DNA of 64,000 nucleotides from Paramagnetospirillum marisnigri. Lineage in GTDB: Bacteria > Pseudomonadota > Alphaproteobacteria > Rhodospirillales > Magnetospirillaceae. Numbering within the stretch: position 1 is the stretch's first letter; the number at the start of each line of letters is the position of its first letter. The stretch is from NCBI RefSeq assembly GCF_001650715.1, contig NZ_LWQT01000088.1:1-64000 (forward strand). The letters are read 5' to 3'. The notes under the pieces were generated by a model. That model was not told the DNA's origin, made no database searches, and saw only the letters and a program-made list of their open reading frames with translations. Shown one piece after another: positions 17,642-27,136 of the stretch. The translations under genes were made by a program, and so were the position numbers.

Positions 17642-18604
17642 ATGGCGGTCTATACCGAGGTCTCCGACGACGAGCTGGATGCGTTCGTCGCCGAATACGA
17701 TATCGGCCAGGTGGTGTCGTGCAAGGGCATCGCCGAAGGCGTGGAGAATACCAACTACCTGCTCCAGACCGACCGTGACTCCTATATCCTGACCCTGTAC
17801 GAGCGCCGGGTGAATCCCGACGACCTGCCGTTCTTCATCGGATTGATGGAGCATCTGGCGGCGCGCGGCTTGGCCTGCCCCACCCCCATCAAGGGCCGCG
17901 ATGGCCGCATCCTGCGCAGCCTCTGCGGGCGCCCCGCCGCCCTGGTCAGCTTCCTCAAGGGGGTGTGGCACCGCCGCATCGCGCTGAACCACTGCGCCGA
18001 GCTTGGCCCGGCCATGGCCGAGATGCATCTGAAGGGCGCCGATTTCCCCCTGACCCGGCCCAACAATCTGTCGCTGGACGGCTGGCGCGGCCTGTTCGAG
18101 GCCATCCGGCCCCGCGCCCCCGAGATCAAGGCCGACCTGGCCGAAGTGGTCGAAGCGGAACTGGCCTATCTCGAGGCCCATTGGCCCCAATCCCTGCCGG
18201 TGGGTCTGATCCATGCCGATCTGTTCCCCGACAATGTGTTCTTCCTGGGGGAACGCTTGTCGGGGCTGATCGACTTCTATTTCGCCTGCACCGATTTCCT
18301 GGCCTATGACATTGCCATCTGCCTCAACGCCTGGTGCTTCGAAGCCGACGGCGCCTTCAACGCCACCAAGGCCAGGCTGATGCTGGGCGGCTATCGCCGG
18401 GTGCGGCCCCTGTCGGCCGACGAGATGGACGCCCTGCCGCTGTTGGCCCGGGGCGCCGCCCTGCGCTTCTTGCTGACGCGCAGCTATGACTGGCTGAACA
18501 CCCCCGCCGGGGCCTATGTCAAGCGCAAGGACCCCATGGAATATTTCCGCAAGCTGGTGTTCCACCAAGGCGTCGGCGGCCCCGGCGAATACGGCCTCGA
18601 ATGA
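17642..18604 (+). CDS. thrB: Homoserine kinase (ThrB2, APH-fold type)
   Basis: The 320-residue protein is of the choline-kinase/APH-fold type of homoserine kinase found in alphaproteobacteria, not the GHMP type of E. coli. It phosphorylates homoserine in threonine synthesis. The catalytic loop is [14 protein letters not shown] and the metal-binding segment is [19 protein letters not shown]. It starts at an ATG preceded by GGGGGCGGGGGGGA. It lies between ispH and rnhA in a likely transcription unit, with gaps of 25 and 31 bp. Confidence 0.93.
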   Translation: MAVYTEVSDDELDAFVAEYDIGQVVSCKGIAEGVENTNYLLQTDRDSYILTLYERRVNPDDLPFFIGLMEHLAARGLACPTPIKGRDGRILRSLCGRPAALVSFLKGVWHRRIALNHCAELGPAMAEMHLKGADFPLTRPNNLSLDGWRGLFEAIRPRAPEIKADLAEVVEAELAYLEAHWPQSLPVGLIHADLFPDNVFFLGERLSGLIDFYFACTDFLAYDIAICLNAWCFEADGAFNATKARLMLGGYRRVRPLSADEMDALPLLARGAALRFLLTRSYDWLNTPAGAYVKRKDPMEYFRKLVFHQGVGGPGEYGLE

Positions 18605-18635
18605 GGCCCTTTCCCACGCCTGAGGGACAAACATC

Positions 18636-19094
18636 ATGAGCGAGGATGCTAAGCCCGCCTCGGTGGAAATCTTCACCGATGGCGCCTGTTCCGGCAATCC
18701 CGGCCCCGGCGGCTGGGGCGCCATCCTGCGCTTTAAGGGCAAGGAGAAGGAACTGAAGGGCGGTGATCCCGCCACCACCAACAACCGCATGGAAATGATG
18801 GCGGTGATCGAGGCGCTGAAGACCCTGACCCGGCCCTGCGCCGTCGATCTTTACACCGACAGCCAATACGTCATGAAGGGCATGACCGAATGGCTGCGCG
18901 GCTGGAAGGCCCGGGGCTGGAAGACCGCCGACAAGAAGCCGGTGAAGAACGAGGATCTGTGGCGGCTGCTCGACGAGGCGGTCTCGCGTCACAAGGTCAG
19001 TTGGCACTGGGTCAAGGGCCATGCCGGGCATGCAGAGAACGAACGCGCCGACCAGTTGGCCCGCGACGGCATCGCCGAGATCCGGGCGCGGTAG
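18636..19094 (+). CDS. rnhA: Ribonuclease HI
   Basis: This 152-residue endonuclease removes RNA from RNA-DNA hybrids. The catalytic acids are in [24 protein letters not shown] (Glu) and LYTDSQYV. The handle region [11 protein letters not shown] and the closing [15 protein letters not shown] are present. The ribosome binding site lies in the leader CCTGAGGGACAAACATC, a string also found before two other genes here. It is the last gene of the ispH-thrB-rnhA run. Confidence 0.97.
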   Translation: MSEDAKPASVEIFTDGACSGNPGPGGWGAILRFKGKEKELKGGDPATTNNRMEMMAVIEALKTLTRPCAVDLYTDSQYVMKGMTEWLRGWKARGWKTADKKPVKNEDLWRLLDEAVSRHKVSWHWVKGHAGHAENERADQLARDGIAEIRAR

Positions 19095-19170
19095 GGGTCG
19101 TCCGGTTCAAAATCCGGCTGATGGATCAGGTGGGTCACCACCAAGGCACCAAGGGGCTTCCTTTTCAGTC

Positions 19171-19319
19171 GTCATCACCGGGCTGCGTCCCGGTGATCCA
19201 CGTGGCTCCGCCTAACCGCCCTGAGAAACAATGAGTTTGGCGGATGGGCGTGGATGCCCGGATCAGCCCCGGACTTGATCCGAGGGTCCATGGATGGCCG
19301 GGTAAAGCCCGGCCATGAC
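19171..19319. repeat. REPIN-like inverted pair of palindromes
   Basis: The element holds palindrome 19174-19197 (ATCACCGGG...CCCGGTGAT), a weaker one at 19259-19282 (CGGATCA...TGATCCG) and 19294-19316 (ATGGCCGGG...CCCGGCCAT). The outer two have inverted flanks (GTCAT...ATCCA and TGGAT...ATGAC), so the block is an inverted pair. This is the REPIN layout found in intergenic DNA of many GC-rich bacteria. It lies between the convergent rnhA and yajQ genes. Confidence 0.75.
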
Positions 19320-19356
19320 GGGGGGAGAGGATGCTTCCACCTAAACCGGACAGCGT

Positions 19357-19842
19357 CTAATCCCGGAAATTGATGTATTGCAGCGGCTGGTCCACTTCCA
19401 GCTTCTTCAGCAGGGCGATGGCCTCTTGCAGGTCGTCGCGCTTCTTGCCGGTGACGCGCAGTTCGTCGCCCTGGATGGCCACCTGCACCTTCAGCTTGGC
19501 GTCCTTGATCTCCTTGACCAGGCGCTTGGCCAGCACCGTTTCGATGCCGTCCTTGATCTTGACCACCTGGCGCACAGTGTTGCCCGAAGCCTTTTCCACC
19601 GTCTGATAGTCCAGCGCCTTGGGGTCGACCTTGCGCCGGGTGAAGTGGACGGCCAGCAGTTCGTGCATCTGCTTCAGCTTCATGTCGTCGTCGGCCAGCA
19701 CGGTGATGATCTGGTCCTTGCGCTCGGCCGAGCACTTGGAGCCCTTGAAGTCGTAGCGCTGCGCCACTTCGCGCATGATGCCGGCAAGGGCGTTGTCGAC
19801 CTCGGCGAGGTCGGTCTTGGAAACGACGTCGAAGCTTGGCAT
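19357..19842 (-). CDS. yajQ: YajQ-family nucleotide-binding protein
   Basis: The 161-residue protein starts MPSFDVVSKTDLAEVDNA and ends QPLQYINFRD, both diagnostic of YajQ (UPF0234). It has two RRM-like halves. Family members bind c-di-GMP in Xanthomonas and Pseudomonas. The ATG at 19842 matches the conserved N-terminus, so an upstream in-frame start is rejected. It lies 58 bp after an ABC permease gene and downstream of two degenerate EAL genes on the same strand. That suggests, but does not prove, a shared nucleotide-signalling role. Confidence 0.93.
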   Translation of the reverse strand: MPSFDVVSKTDLAEVDNALAGIMREVAQRYDFKGSKCSAERKDQIITVLADDDMKLKQMHELLAVHFTRRKVDPKALDYQTVEKASGNTVRQVVKIKDGIETVLAKRLVKEIKDAKLKVQVAIQGDELRVTGKKRDDLQEAIALLKKLEVDQPLQYINFRD

Positions 19843-19900
19843 GGCGAATGGTCCCCGGTCTGAAACTGCTGATCTATGTATCGCGGGGCGGGCGGTCTTG

Positions 19901-20704
19901 TCACTCACCCACGTTGAGCAGGGCGCCGCGAATGCGGGCGCCGTGCCACACCCACAGGAACACCGCCACCCCGGCGGCCAGATAGAGCGCGTTCAGGGCC
20001 AAGGCCGAGACCAGCAGGTCGGCGCGGAAGCCGTGGCCCAGCATCAGCGAGCGCATGCCCTCGAAGACATGGGCGGGCGGCAGCGCCCAGGCCAAGGGTT
20101 GCAGCCAGACGGGCAGGGTGCTGATGGGGTAATAGATTCCGGCCAGCGGCGCGATGGCGAAGATCAGCACCCAGGCCAGGCTCTCGGCGCCAAGGCCGAA
20201 ACGCAGCACCAGGGCGGAAACCCCCAGGCCGATGGCCCAGCCGCTGACCATCAGGCTGGCCCAGAACGCCAGCAGCGGCAGGCCCAGTTCGAAGATGGAA
20301 AAGTGATAGAGCGGAATGGCCAGAAAGGCGGCGGGCAGCACGCCGATGACGGTCCGCACCAGGCTCATGCACAGCATGGAGGCCACCAGCTCGGCCGGGC
20401 GCAGGGGGCTGACCGACAGATGGCCGAGATTGCGTGACCACATCTCCTCCAGGAAGGACAGCGCCACCCCCAGATTGCCCCGGAACATCACGTCCCACAG
20501 GATGACGGCGCCGATCAGCACGCCGCCCGCCTGGGCCACCCAGGTGGAGTTGGTGGCGAAGAACTGGCTGGTGAAGCCCCACACCACCATGTTGATGGCG
20601 GGCCAATAGGCCATTTCCAGGATGCGCGGCCACGATCCCTTCAGGATGTAGAGATGGCGCAGGCACATGGCGCCGACGCGGCGCAGCGACAGGAAGAGAG
20701 TCAT
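19901..20704 (-). CDS. ABC-2 type exporter permease
   Basis: The 267-residue integral membrane protein has about six hydrophobic segments and the ABC-2 layout, including IYYPISTLPVWLQPLAWALPPAHVFEGMR near the C-terminus. It resembles NodJ/DrrB-type permeases. Its ATPase partner is the gene at 20871. The ATG at 20704 overlaps by four bases the stop of a small reading frame that fills the space between the two. The substrate is unknown. Confidence 0.87.
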   Translation of the reverse strand: MTLFLSLRRVGAMCLRHLYILKGSWPRILEMAYWPAINMVVWGFTSQFFATNSTWVAQAGGVLIGAVILWDVMFRGNLGVALSFLEEMWSRNLGHLSVSPLRPAELVASMLCMSLVRTVIGVLPAAFLAIPLYHFSIFELGLPLLAFWASLMVSGWAIGLGVSALVLRFGLGAESLAWVLIFAIAPLAGIYYPISTLPVWLQPLAWALPPAHVFEGMRSLMLGHGFRADLLVSALALNALYLAAGVAVFLWVWHGARIRGALLNVGE

Positions 20705-20874
20705 GTTTGTCCCTCATTCGCCGGGCGGGGCCTCGCGGCCCCTTCCCATAGGTCTCGCAGGAGCACTGCTCCTGCTGAGGGGCTCCTCCGCTGCGCTCCG
20801 GGCGCCTCCCTGCGGGCTATAGCCCGCCCGGGTCCAAAGACAATGGCGCCGCGCTTCGGCTGCGCCTCGCTCAT
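20701..20874 (-). CDS. Possible 57-residue linker ORF between ABC ATPase and permease genes
   Basis: The ATG at 20874 overlaps the ATPase stop (ATGA) and the stop at 20701 overlaps the permease ATG (ATGA), so translation could pass through all three frames. The predicted product is Arg/Ala/Gly/Pro-rich with no recognised family. The DNA holds three GC-rich palindromes (GCGGGCTATAGCCCGC; CAGGAGCA/TGCTCCTG; GGGGCC/GGCCCC), so it may instead be a repeat insertion whose frame has stayed open. It could be real or serve only for coupling. Confidence 0.3.
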   Translation of the reverse strand: MSEAQPKRGAIVFGPGRAIARREAPGAQRRSPSAGAVLLRDLWEGAARPRPANEGQT

Positions 20875-21614
20875 GACTCCGCCGCCTTGCGGCGGTCGCG
20901 CGCGATGTCGAGGAACACTTCCTCCAGCGTGTCGCGGCCGAAGCGGCCGATCAGCTCGGCGGGCGAGCCCTGGTCGACGATGCGGCCCTGCTTCATGATC
21001 AGGACGTGGTCGCACATGCGCTCGACCTCGGTCATGTTGTGCGACGCCAGCACGATGGTGGCGCCGGTGCGGTCGCGGTAGTCCTGGAAATAGCTTCGCA
21101 CCCAGTCGGCGGTGTCGGGGTCCAGCGAGGCGGTGGGCTCGTCCAGCATCAGCAGGTCCGGCTTGTTCAGCAGCGCCTTGGCCAGCCCCACCCGGGTCTT
21201 CTGACCGGCCGACAGCTTGCCCGCCGGGCGGTCGATGAAGTCGGCCAGCTCCAGTTCCTCGGCCAGTTCGGCGATGCGGTGTCCCAATTGGGCGACGCCG
21301 TAGAGATGGCCATAGACGGTGAGGTTCTGGCGCACGGTCAGGCGCAGCGGCAGTTCCACATAGGGGCTGGAGAAATTGAGGCGCGGCAGCACCCGATAGC
21401 GGTGGCGCACCATGTCCTCGCCCAGGATGGCGATGGCGCCGCTGCTGGGCAGCAGCAGCCCCAGCAGCATGGATAGCGTGGTGGTCTTGCCGGCGCCGTT
21501 GCCGCCCAGCAACGCCGTGGTCGAACCGGTTTCCACGGTGAAGCTGATATCGTCCACCGCCAGGACCGGCCCGAAGCGCTTGCTGACCGACGAGACCTTG
21601 ATCGCCGCCGTCAA
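20871..21614 (-). CDS. ABC-2 type exporter ATP-binding protein
   Basis: This 247-residue ATPase has Walker A GGNGAGKTT, signature KLSAGQKTR, Walker B LLMLDEPTASLDPDT and the switch histidine ASHN. The signature is the LSxGQ variant. It starts at a TTG (21614) that overlaps the stop of the upstream EAL-like gene as TTGA, which argues for co-expression. It energises the permease encoded at 19901. It is NodI/CcmA/DrrA-like; the exported substrate is unknown. Confidence 0.9.
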   Translation of the reverse strand: MTAAIKVSSVSKRFGPVLAVDDISFTVETGSTTALLGGNGAGKTTTLSMLLGLLLPSSGAIAILGEDMVRHRYRVLPRLNFSSPYVELPLRLTVRQNLTVYGHLYGVAQLGHRIAELAEELELADFIDRPAGKLSAGQKTRVGLAKALLNKPDLLMLDEPTASLDPDTADWVRSYFQDYRDRTGATIVLASHNMTEVERMCDHVLIMKQGRIVDQGSPAELIGRFGRDTLEEVFLDIARDRRKAAES

Positions 21615-22873
21615 GGCCGGGGCCGCGCCCTAAGGCCGCGCTTGCGCGGGTCGCCCTGGACCAGGGTCTCGATATGGCGGCCCTGGAACAGGGTGATGCC
21701 CACCGAATGGCCGAATTCAATGGCCGCCTGGTTGTCGCAGCGGCACAGGATGATGCGGGTGACGCCGATGCGGCGCAGCGCCTCGGTCTTCTTGTCCTTT
21801 TCCTCGGTCAGCGACGGGTCCCAGACCAGCTTGATCAGGTCGGCGCCCAGGCGCTCGCGGTCGACGAAGGACAATTGGTGATAGGTCAGGCCGTCGATGC
21901 AGATGCGATAGCCCCGGTCATGGGCGAAATCGCGGGCGAACAGATAGGCGCCCAGATCGGCGAAGATATCCACCTTCTGCAGTTCCAGCACGATGGTGCC
22001 GCGCATGCCCGCCTTGATGTTGTCGTCGAACACCAGGAATTCCGGGGTCAGGATGGTGGAGACATTGAGATTGATGCTGATATCGCCTTCCAGGGTGCGG
22101 TCGTCGTGCTTGTTCAGCAAGGATAGGACGCGGCGATCCAGGGTCTCGGTCAACTGCTGGAACAGCCAGGGGCTGGAATTGACGTTGACGCTGGGAAACA
22201 GGGTCTGGCGCAGATCGGCGATGGAGATGAACAGCTCGTGGAACACCGGCTGGGGCGGAGCCTTGCCCACCATGGCGCAGATGGCCTGGCGGCGCATCAG
22301 ATTGGCCAGGTCGGCCTGGCCCAGCGAGTTCTCGACCCGGGCCAGCAGTTCCGGGGTGAAGGGCGATCCCGACGGCTTTTGCGGGCCGCGATTGGCCATG
22401 GCGGTGGGAGAGGCCTTGGCGGCGCGCTTGGCGGCCTCGTCCTGGACCATCTTCTGGGCCAGGGTCAGCAGCACCTCGTATTCGCGGTCCAGGGAATACC
22501 AGGTGCTGAAATGGCCGCTGCCGCCGCCGGAATGCTGTTCCTCCAGCACCAGCGGGTCTTCCGAGAACAGGAAGCGCAGCTTGACCACCGCCGCCTCGAC
22601 CTCGTCCTGGGCCTGGGCCTTGTAGATCACCATCAGGTCGGAATTGCCCATGGTGAACACCTGGGCCTGCATCATCTTGACCAGGTTCTCGAAGGTATTG
22701 CCCGCGATGCGCATATGGTGGTCGCGGCGGTTGACCGCCTGCAGGCCGGACAGGTGGACGTGGACCGCCTTGCGGTCGGCGCGGTGGCGCTCCAGCCGGT
22801 GGACATAGTCCAGCAGCAGGTTTTCCTGGCTGGCGGCGCGGGGCTGGGCGGCGGCGGGGGGCGGGTTGAACAT
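21611..22873 (-). CDS. Degenerate EAL-domain protein 1
   Basis: This 420-residue protein has an unrecognised N-terminal domain (about 1-150, QENLLLDYVHRLERHR...) and a C-terminal EAL-like fold. The fold shows as ISINLNVSTILTPEFLVFDD, the EAL-position LELQ, CIDGLTYHQLSF where catalytic enzymes have DDFG, and GITLFQGRHIE near the end. Key catalytic acids are missing, so c-di-GMP hydrolysis is unlikely and a binding or protein-interaction role is more plausible. It is a paralogue of the next gene and lies 8 bp after it. Its stop overlaps the ABC ATPase start. Confidence 0.75.
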   Translation of the reverse strand: MFNPPPAAAQPRAASQENLLLDYVHRLERHRADRKAVHVHLSGLQAVNRRDHHMRIAGNTFENLVKMMQAQVFTMGNSDLMVIYKAQAQDEVEAAVVKLRFLFSEDPLVLEEQHSGGGSGHFSTWYSLDREYEVLLTLAQKMVQDEAAKRAAKASPTAMANRGPQKPSGSPFTPELLARVENSLGQADLANLMRRQAICAMVGKAPPQPVFHELFISIADLRQTLFPSVNVNSSPWLFQQLTETLDRRVLSLLNKHDDRTLEGDISINLNVSTILTPEFLVFDDNIKAGMRGTIVLELQKVDIFADLGAYLFARDFAHDRGYRICIDGLTYHQLSFVDRERLGADLIKLVWDPSLTEEKDKKTEALRRIGVTRIILCRCDNQAAIEFGHSVGITLFQGRHIETLVQGDPRKRGLRARPRP

Positions 22874-22881
22874 GGGCGGCG

Positions 22882-24213
22882 CTACCGGAGGGCCTTGAGC
22901 GGCGGGAAGGCGTCAAGCATGTCGTTATTGCCGCATTCCACCCGGGTGCGGCCGGTCAGGACGCCATGGCGCTGGGTGCATTGGTTCAAGGTGCAGGCGG
23001 ACGACTTGTCGCACTGGGCCATGGTGACGGCGGAAATCATGGAGTCCAGGAAGCGTCCCTGGAACATGCGGATGCCCTGGGCCAGTCCCCAGGAAATGGA
23101 CAGTTCGGTGTCGCAGCGCGACAAGATGACGCGGTCGAAGCCCACCGGACCCAGCGCGTGCTGCAACTCGGCGGTCTTGATGTCGTCGATCATGTCGGGG
23201 CTCCAACTGACCTTGACGAAATCGGTGTCGAACAGCTCGGCGTCCATGAACTGCAGCGTCAGCGGGCTCATGCCGTCCAGCACCGATTTGTGCCCGCGCG
23301 AGCGCAGCTTGTCGCGCGCCCGGAAGAAGCCGTCCAGGTCGTTGAAGATGTCGAGCAGCTGGAATTCCACCACCAGCCCGGCGCGGCCCCGGATGGAGGC
23401 CTCGAACTGCTGGAACACCGGCGTCTCGATGGTGGCCATGTTGAGGTTGACCGAGAAGGCGGCGGGCATCTTGCGGAAGCCCGAATCCTGCAGCACCGAC
23501 AGCACCCGAAGGTCGAGAATTTGCGACAGATGCTGGAACAGCCAGCGGTTCGACAGGATGTTGACGTCGGGGGCCAGGGCCTTCTGCAGGTCCATGATGG
23601 ACATGAAGAATTCCTGGAACGCCACCTCGGCGGTCATCTTGTCGTTGATGATGATGCAGGCCTGGCGCCGCACCACGCCCGCGATGTCGGTGGCGCCGAT
23701 GCGTTCCAGGACCTTGGTCAGTGTCTTGGAATCCAGTTCCTGGATTTGCGGCGCCTTGCGGTCGGCGGCCATCTGCTTCTTGGCCTGGGCGACCATGGCG
23801 CCGCACAGCGAGAAGAAGGTATCGAAATCCGCTTCCAGGTCGTAATAGGTGACGAAGCGGTCCTGGCCATCGGCGGATTCGGCATAGGTCAGCGGATCGG
23901 TGGAGAACAGGGCGCGCAGCTTGAACACCATGGCGTCCAGCTCGCTGATGCGCGCGTCCTTGCACAGCAGCACGATATCGGAATTGGTCAGCAGGAACAT
24001 CTGGCCATGGAAGGCGTCGACCATGGTCTCGAACAGGCGGAAGGCGATGCGGATGCGGCCCTCGTCGCGATTGGCGGGCTGCAACTGCGACAGATGCAGG
24101 TGTAACGCCACGCGCCCCTCCCTGATGCGCCCCACCCGTTCGGCGGCATCGTAAAGAAGGTTCTCGGGCGTGACGACTTCCTGCTGCCCAGTTCCGAACG
24201 CTCCGGCGTTCAT
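22882..24213 (-). CDS. Degenerate EAL-domain protein 2, Cys-rich tail
   Basis: The 443-residue protein is a paralogue of the 21611 gene with the same two-part layout. The EAL position reads VEFQ, the DDFG position reads LDGMS, and the end is GIRMFQGRFLD, so it is probably not an active phosphodiesterase. Unlike the paralogue, it has a tail with five cysteines (QCDKSSACTLNQC...VECG), a possible metal or redox site. I start it at the ATG at 24213 because GGAGATGGG precedes it; a longer frame to 24333 has no such site. It is the first gene of a run into the ABC exporter. Confidence 0.75.
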   Translation of the reverse strand: MNAGAFGTGQQEVVTPENLLYDAAERVGRIREGRVALHLHLSQLQPANRDEGRIRIAFRLFETMVDAFHGQMFLLTNSDIVLLCKDARISELDAMVFKLRALFSTDPLTYAESADGQDRFVTYYDLEADFDTFFSLCGAMVAQAKKQMAADRKAPQIQELDSKTLTKVLERIGATDIAGVVRRQACIIINDKMTAEVAFQEFFMSIMDLQKALAPDVNILSNRWLFQHLSQILDLRVLSVLQDSGFRKMPAAFSVNLNMATIETPVFQQFEASIRGRAGLVVEFQLLDIFNDLDGFFRARDKLRSRGHKSVLDGMSPLTLQFMDAELFDTDFVKVSWSPDMIDDIKTAELQHALGPVGFDRVILSRCDTELSISWGLAQGIRMFQGRFLDSMISAVTMAQCDKSSACTLNQCTQRHGVLTGRTRVECGNNDMLDAFPPLKALR

Positions 24214-24325
24214 CCCATCTCCATTTCTCGGTCCGTGCTTGCCAGGACCATTTTTGCCCGCCAGATATAAAGCGAGGTTACAATTCGTGAAAATACCATT
24301 GGCCGGTCGGTGTGTCCTAGAGGAA

Positions 24326-25117
24326 ATGAGCAAACAAGCATTGCCGCAAAACGATCTCTCACCGATGGCGCCGCCCCAGATGGCGCCGCCAAAGGGGACC
24401 AGGGTCTATGCCATCGGCGACATCCATGGTCGGCTGGATCTGCTGGGGTCTTTGCTGGATCTCATCGCCGAGGATGTCTCTTGCGCGCGTCTGGCGGAAA
24501 GCCCGCCCGACCGGGTGGTGGTGGTCTGCCTGGGCGACCTGATCGATCGTGGGCCGGACTCCCGGGCGGTGGTTGATCGGCTGGTGGCGGGACCGCCCGC
24601 CTCGGGGCCGCTGGCCGGATCGCAATGGGTTTGCCTGCGCGGCAATCATGAAGACTATCTGATGCAGTTCCTCGCCGACTTCTCCATGGCGCCGTCCTGG
24701 TTCCGCAATGGCGGGTTGGAGGCGCTGAGGTCCTATCTCGGCGGACTTCCCGACGATCTGGTGGCCGACTATCCGGCGCTGCAGCGCAAGCTGTACCGCG
24801 CCATGCCGCCGACCCATCTGCGCTTCCTGTCGCGCATGCCCGCCCGCCATGTGGAAGGCGACTATGTGTTTGTGCATGCGGGCATCCGCCCCGGCATTTC
24901 GCTGGAGCAGCAAGACAGTTTCGACCTGATGTGGATTCGCGAACCCTTCCTCAGCCATGAAGGCCCCTTCGACAAGGTCGTGGTGCATGGACATACCGGC
25001 GTGACCGAGCCGGAAATCCATCCCCATCGCATCGCTATCGACACCTTGGCCTATCGCACCGGGCGTCTGACCTGCCTGGTGCTGGAAGGGAACAGCCGCC
25101 GTTTCCTGGGGACCTGA
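24326..25117 (+). CDS. PPP-family metallophosphatase
   Basis: This 263-residue phosphatase has the full PPP signature: [20 protein letters not shown] and RGNHEDYL, followed by FVHAGIRPG and VVHGHTG. These bind two metal ions. The substrate could be phosphoprotein or a diadenosine tetraphosphate-like compound, as in ApaH and PrpA/PrpE relatives. Sequence alone does not decide. The first 25 residues are low in conservation and start with MSKQALPQ. It is divergent from the EAL operon across 112 bp and followed by hldE after 77 bp. Confidence 0.88.
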   Translation: MSKQALPQNDLSPMAPPQMAPPKGTRVYAIGDIHGRLDLLGSLLDLIAEDVSCARLAESPPDRVVVVCLGDLIDRGPDSRAVVDRLVAGPPASGPLAGSQWVCLRGNHEDYLMQFLADFSMAPSWFRNGGLEALRSYLGGLPDDLVADYPALQRKLYRAMPPTHLRFLSRMPARHVEGDYVFVHAGIRPGISLEQQDSFDLMWIREPFLSHEGPFDKVVVHGHTGVTEPEIHPHRIAIDTLAYRTGRLTCLVLEGNSRRFLGT

Positions 25118-25194
25118 GCCTTTTATCTTGCAAGCCGAGGCCCGTTGGGTTAACCGAGCCCGACAGGCCGATCCCTCTCGAAAACCGGGGTTCC

Positions 25195-26670
25195 ATGACC
25201 GAATTTTCCGCCCTTGTCGATCGCGTCGAGAAGCTTCGCAACACCGGGGTTCTGTGCATCGGCGACGCCATGCTGGACCGCTTCGTCTATGGTTCGGTGG
25301 ACCGGATCAGCCCCGAGGCCCCCATTCCGGTGGTGTTCATCGAGCGGGAAACCGCCATGCTGGGCGGAGCGGGCAATGTGGTGCGCAATCTGGTGGCCCT
25401 GGGGGCCGCGCCGGCCTTCGTCTCGGTGGTTGGCGACGATGTCGCCGGGCGCGAGGTGACCCGTCTGGTGGGCGAACATGGAGAAATCGACCCCTGCATC
25501 GTGGTCGAGACCGGCCGCCAGACCACCATCAAGACCCGCTTCTTCGCCTCGCACCAGCAATTGCTGCGCGCCGACCGCGAGTCGCGCATGCCGGTGTCGG
25601 ATGCCATCCGCGAACAGTTGCTGACCCGGGTCGAGCGTCTGCTGCCCAAGGCCGGGGTGATGGTCCTGTCGGATTACGGCAAGGGCGTGCTGGCGCCACC
25701 GGTTACCGCCGAGCTGATCCGCCGGGCTATCGCGGCGGGCAAGCGGGTGGTGGTCGATCCCAAGGGGTCGGACTATTCCATCTATGCCGGGGCCACCATC
25801 GTCACCCCCAATCGCAAGGAACTGGCCGAGGCCACCAGCATGCCGGTGGACGGTGACGAGGCGGTGGTCGCCGCCGCCAGCCATCTGATCGCCACCTGCG
25901 ACATCGAGGCGGTGCTGGTCACCCGCAGCCAGGACGGCATGACCCTGGTCACCCGCGACGGCACGGTCAACCATCTGGCGGCGGAAGCGCGCGAGGTGTT
26001 CGACGTGTCCGGTGCGGGCGATACGGTGGTGGCGACCCTGGCCGCCGCCATGGCCTCGGGGGCGACGTTGGTGGAAGGCGCCCGTCTGGCCAATGTCGCC
26101 GCCGGTATCGTGGTCGGCAAGGTCGGTACGGCCGTGGCCTATGCCGAGGAAGTGGTGGCGGCCTTGCATCATGGCGACCTCGCCCAGGGCGAATCCAAGA
26201 TCATGTGGTCGGCCATCTCGGCCGCCGAACTGGTGGACCGCTGGAAGCGCAAGGGCCAGAAGGTGGGCTTCACCAATGGCTGTTTCGACCTGCTGCATCC
26301 CGGCCATGTCTCGATCCTGACCCAGGCCCGGGCCGCCTGCGACCGGCTGGTGGTGGGGCTGAACAGCGACGCTTCGGTGCAGCGGCTCAAGGGGCCGACC
26401 CGGCCGGTGCAACCCGAGACGGCGCGGGCCACGGTGCTGTCCTCCCTGGCCATGGTGGATCTGGTGGTGATCTTCGGCGAGGACACGCCGCTATCCCTGA
26501 TCGAGACCCTGCGGCCCGACGTGCTGGTCAAGGGCGCCGATTACACCATCGATACGGTGGTGGGCGCCGAGCAGGTGCAGTCATGGGGCGGCAAGGTGGT
26601 GCTGGCCGAGTTGGTGGATGGGCAAAGCACCACTAACACCATCCGCCGCATGAATGGCGGCCCCAGTTGA
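25195..26670 (+). CDS. hldE: Bifunctional heptose-7-phosphate kinase / heptose-1-phosphate adenylyltransferase
   Basis: This 491-residue fusion makes ADP-heptose for the LPS inner core. The N-terminal ribokinase-type domain (about 1-320) ends with the [14 protein letters not shown] anion hole. The C-terminal nucleotidyltransferase (about 350-491) starts [18 protein letters not shown]. Both domains look intact. It is followed 13 bp later by queF. Its presence implies heptose-containing LPS. Confidence 0.96.
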   Translation: MTEFSALVDRVEKLRNTGVLCIGDAMLDRFVYGSVDRISPEAPIPVVFIERETAMLGGAGNVVRNLVALGAAPAFVSVVGDDVAGREVTRLVGEHGEIDPCIVVETGRQTTIKTRFFASHQQLLRADRESRMPVSDAIREQLLTRVERLLPKAGVMVLSDYGKGVLAPPVTAELIRRAIAAGKRVVVDPKGSDYSIYAGATIVTPNRKELAEATSMPVDGDEAVVAAASHLIATCDIEAVLVTRSQDGMTLVTRDGTVNHLAAEAREVFDVSGAGDTVVATLAAAMASGATLVEGARLANVAAGIVVGKVGTAVAYAEEVVAALHHGDLAQGESKIMWSAISAAELVDRWKRKGQKVGFTNGCFDLLHPGHVSILTQARAACDRLVVGLNSDASVQRLKGPTRPVQPETARATVLSSLAMVDLVVIFGEDTPLSLIETLRPDVLVKGADYTIDTVVGAEQVQSWGGKVVLAELVDGQSTTNTIRRMNGGPS

Positions 26671-26683
26671 CGGGAGGTTTGAC

Positions 26684-27136
26684 GTGAGCGACGGCCTGAC
26701 CCAGCTGGGGCGGCAGACGCCGCTGCCCGACTCGCCCGAGGCGGCGGTGCTGGAGGTCGTGGCCAATCCCCATCCCGGCACGACCTATCTGGTGCGGTTT
26801 GCCGCGCCGGAATTCACCTCGCTGTGCCCCATCACCGGCCAGCCCGACTTCGCCCATCTGGTGATCGACTACGTGCCCGCCGCCTCGCTGGTGGAAAGCA
26901 AGTCGCTGAAGCTGTTCCTGGGCTCGTTCCGCAACCACGGCGCCTTCCACGAGGACTGCACCGTGGGCATCGGCAAGCGGCTGGTGGAGGCCTGCAAGCC
27001 GGTCTGGCTGCGCATCGGTGGCTACTGGTATCCGCGGGGCGGCATTCCCATCGACGTGTTCTGGCAGACCGGCACCCCGCCCGAGGGCCTGTGGCTGCCC
27101 GACCAGGGCGTGCCCGGATACCGTGGAAGAGGGTGA
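26684..27136 (+). CDS. queF: NADPH-dependent 7-cyano-7-deazaguanine reductase
   Basis: The 150-residue short-form QueF reduces preQ0 to preQ1 in queuosine synthesis. The catalytic Cys is in [15 protein letters not shown], and the NADPH-binding segment is [21 protein letters not shown]. The start is the GTG at 26684, seven bases after GGGAGG. An in-frame ATG at 26654 lies inside hldE and has no site. It overlaps queG by 14 bp. Confidence 0.95.
   Translation: MSDGLTQLGRQTPLPDSPEAAVLEVVANPHPGTTYLVRFAAPEFTSLCPITGQPDFAHLVIDYVPAASLVESKSLKLFLGSFRNHGAFHEDCTVGIGKRLVEACKPVWLRIGGYWYPRGGIPIDVFWQTGTPPEGLWLPDQGVPGYRGRG

Noticed and set aside
20701-21720. Single long frame spanning the ABC ATPase region in another phase
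   Set aside because: Only its last 57 codons avoid the ATPase gene and are kept as a low-confidence small ORF. The rest is antiphase to a clear ATPase.
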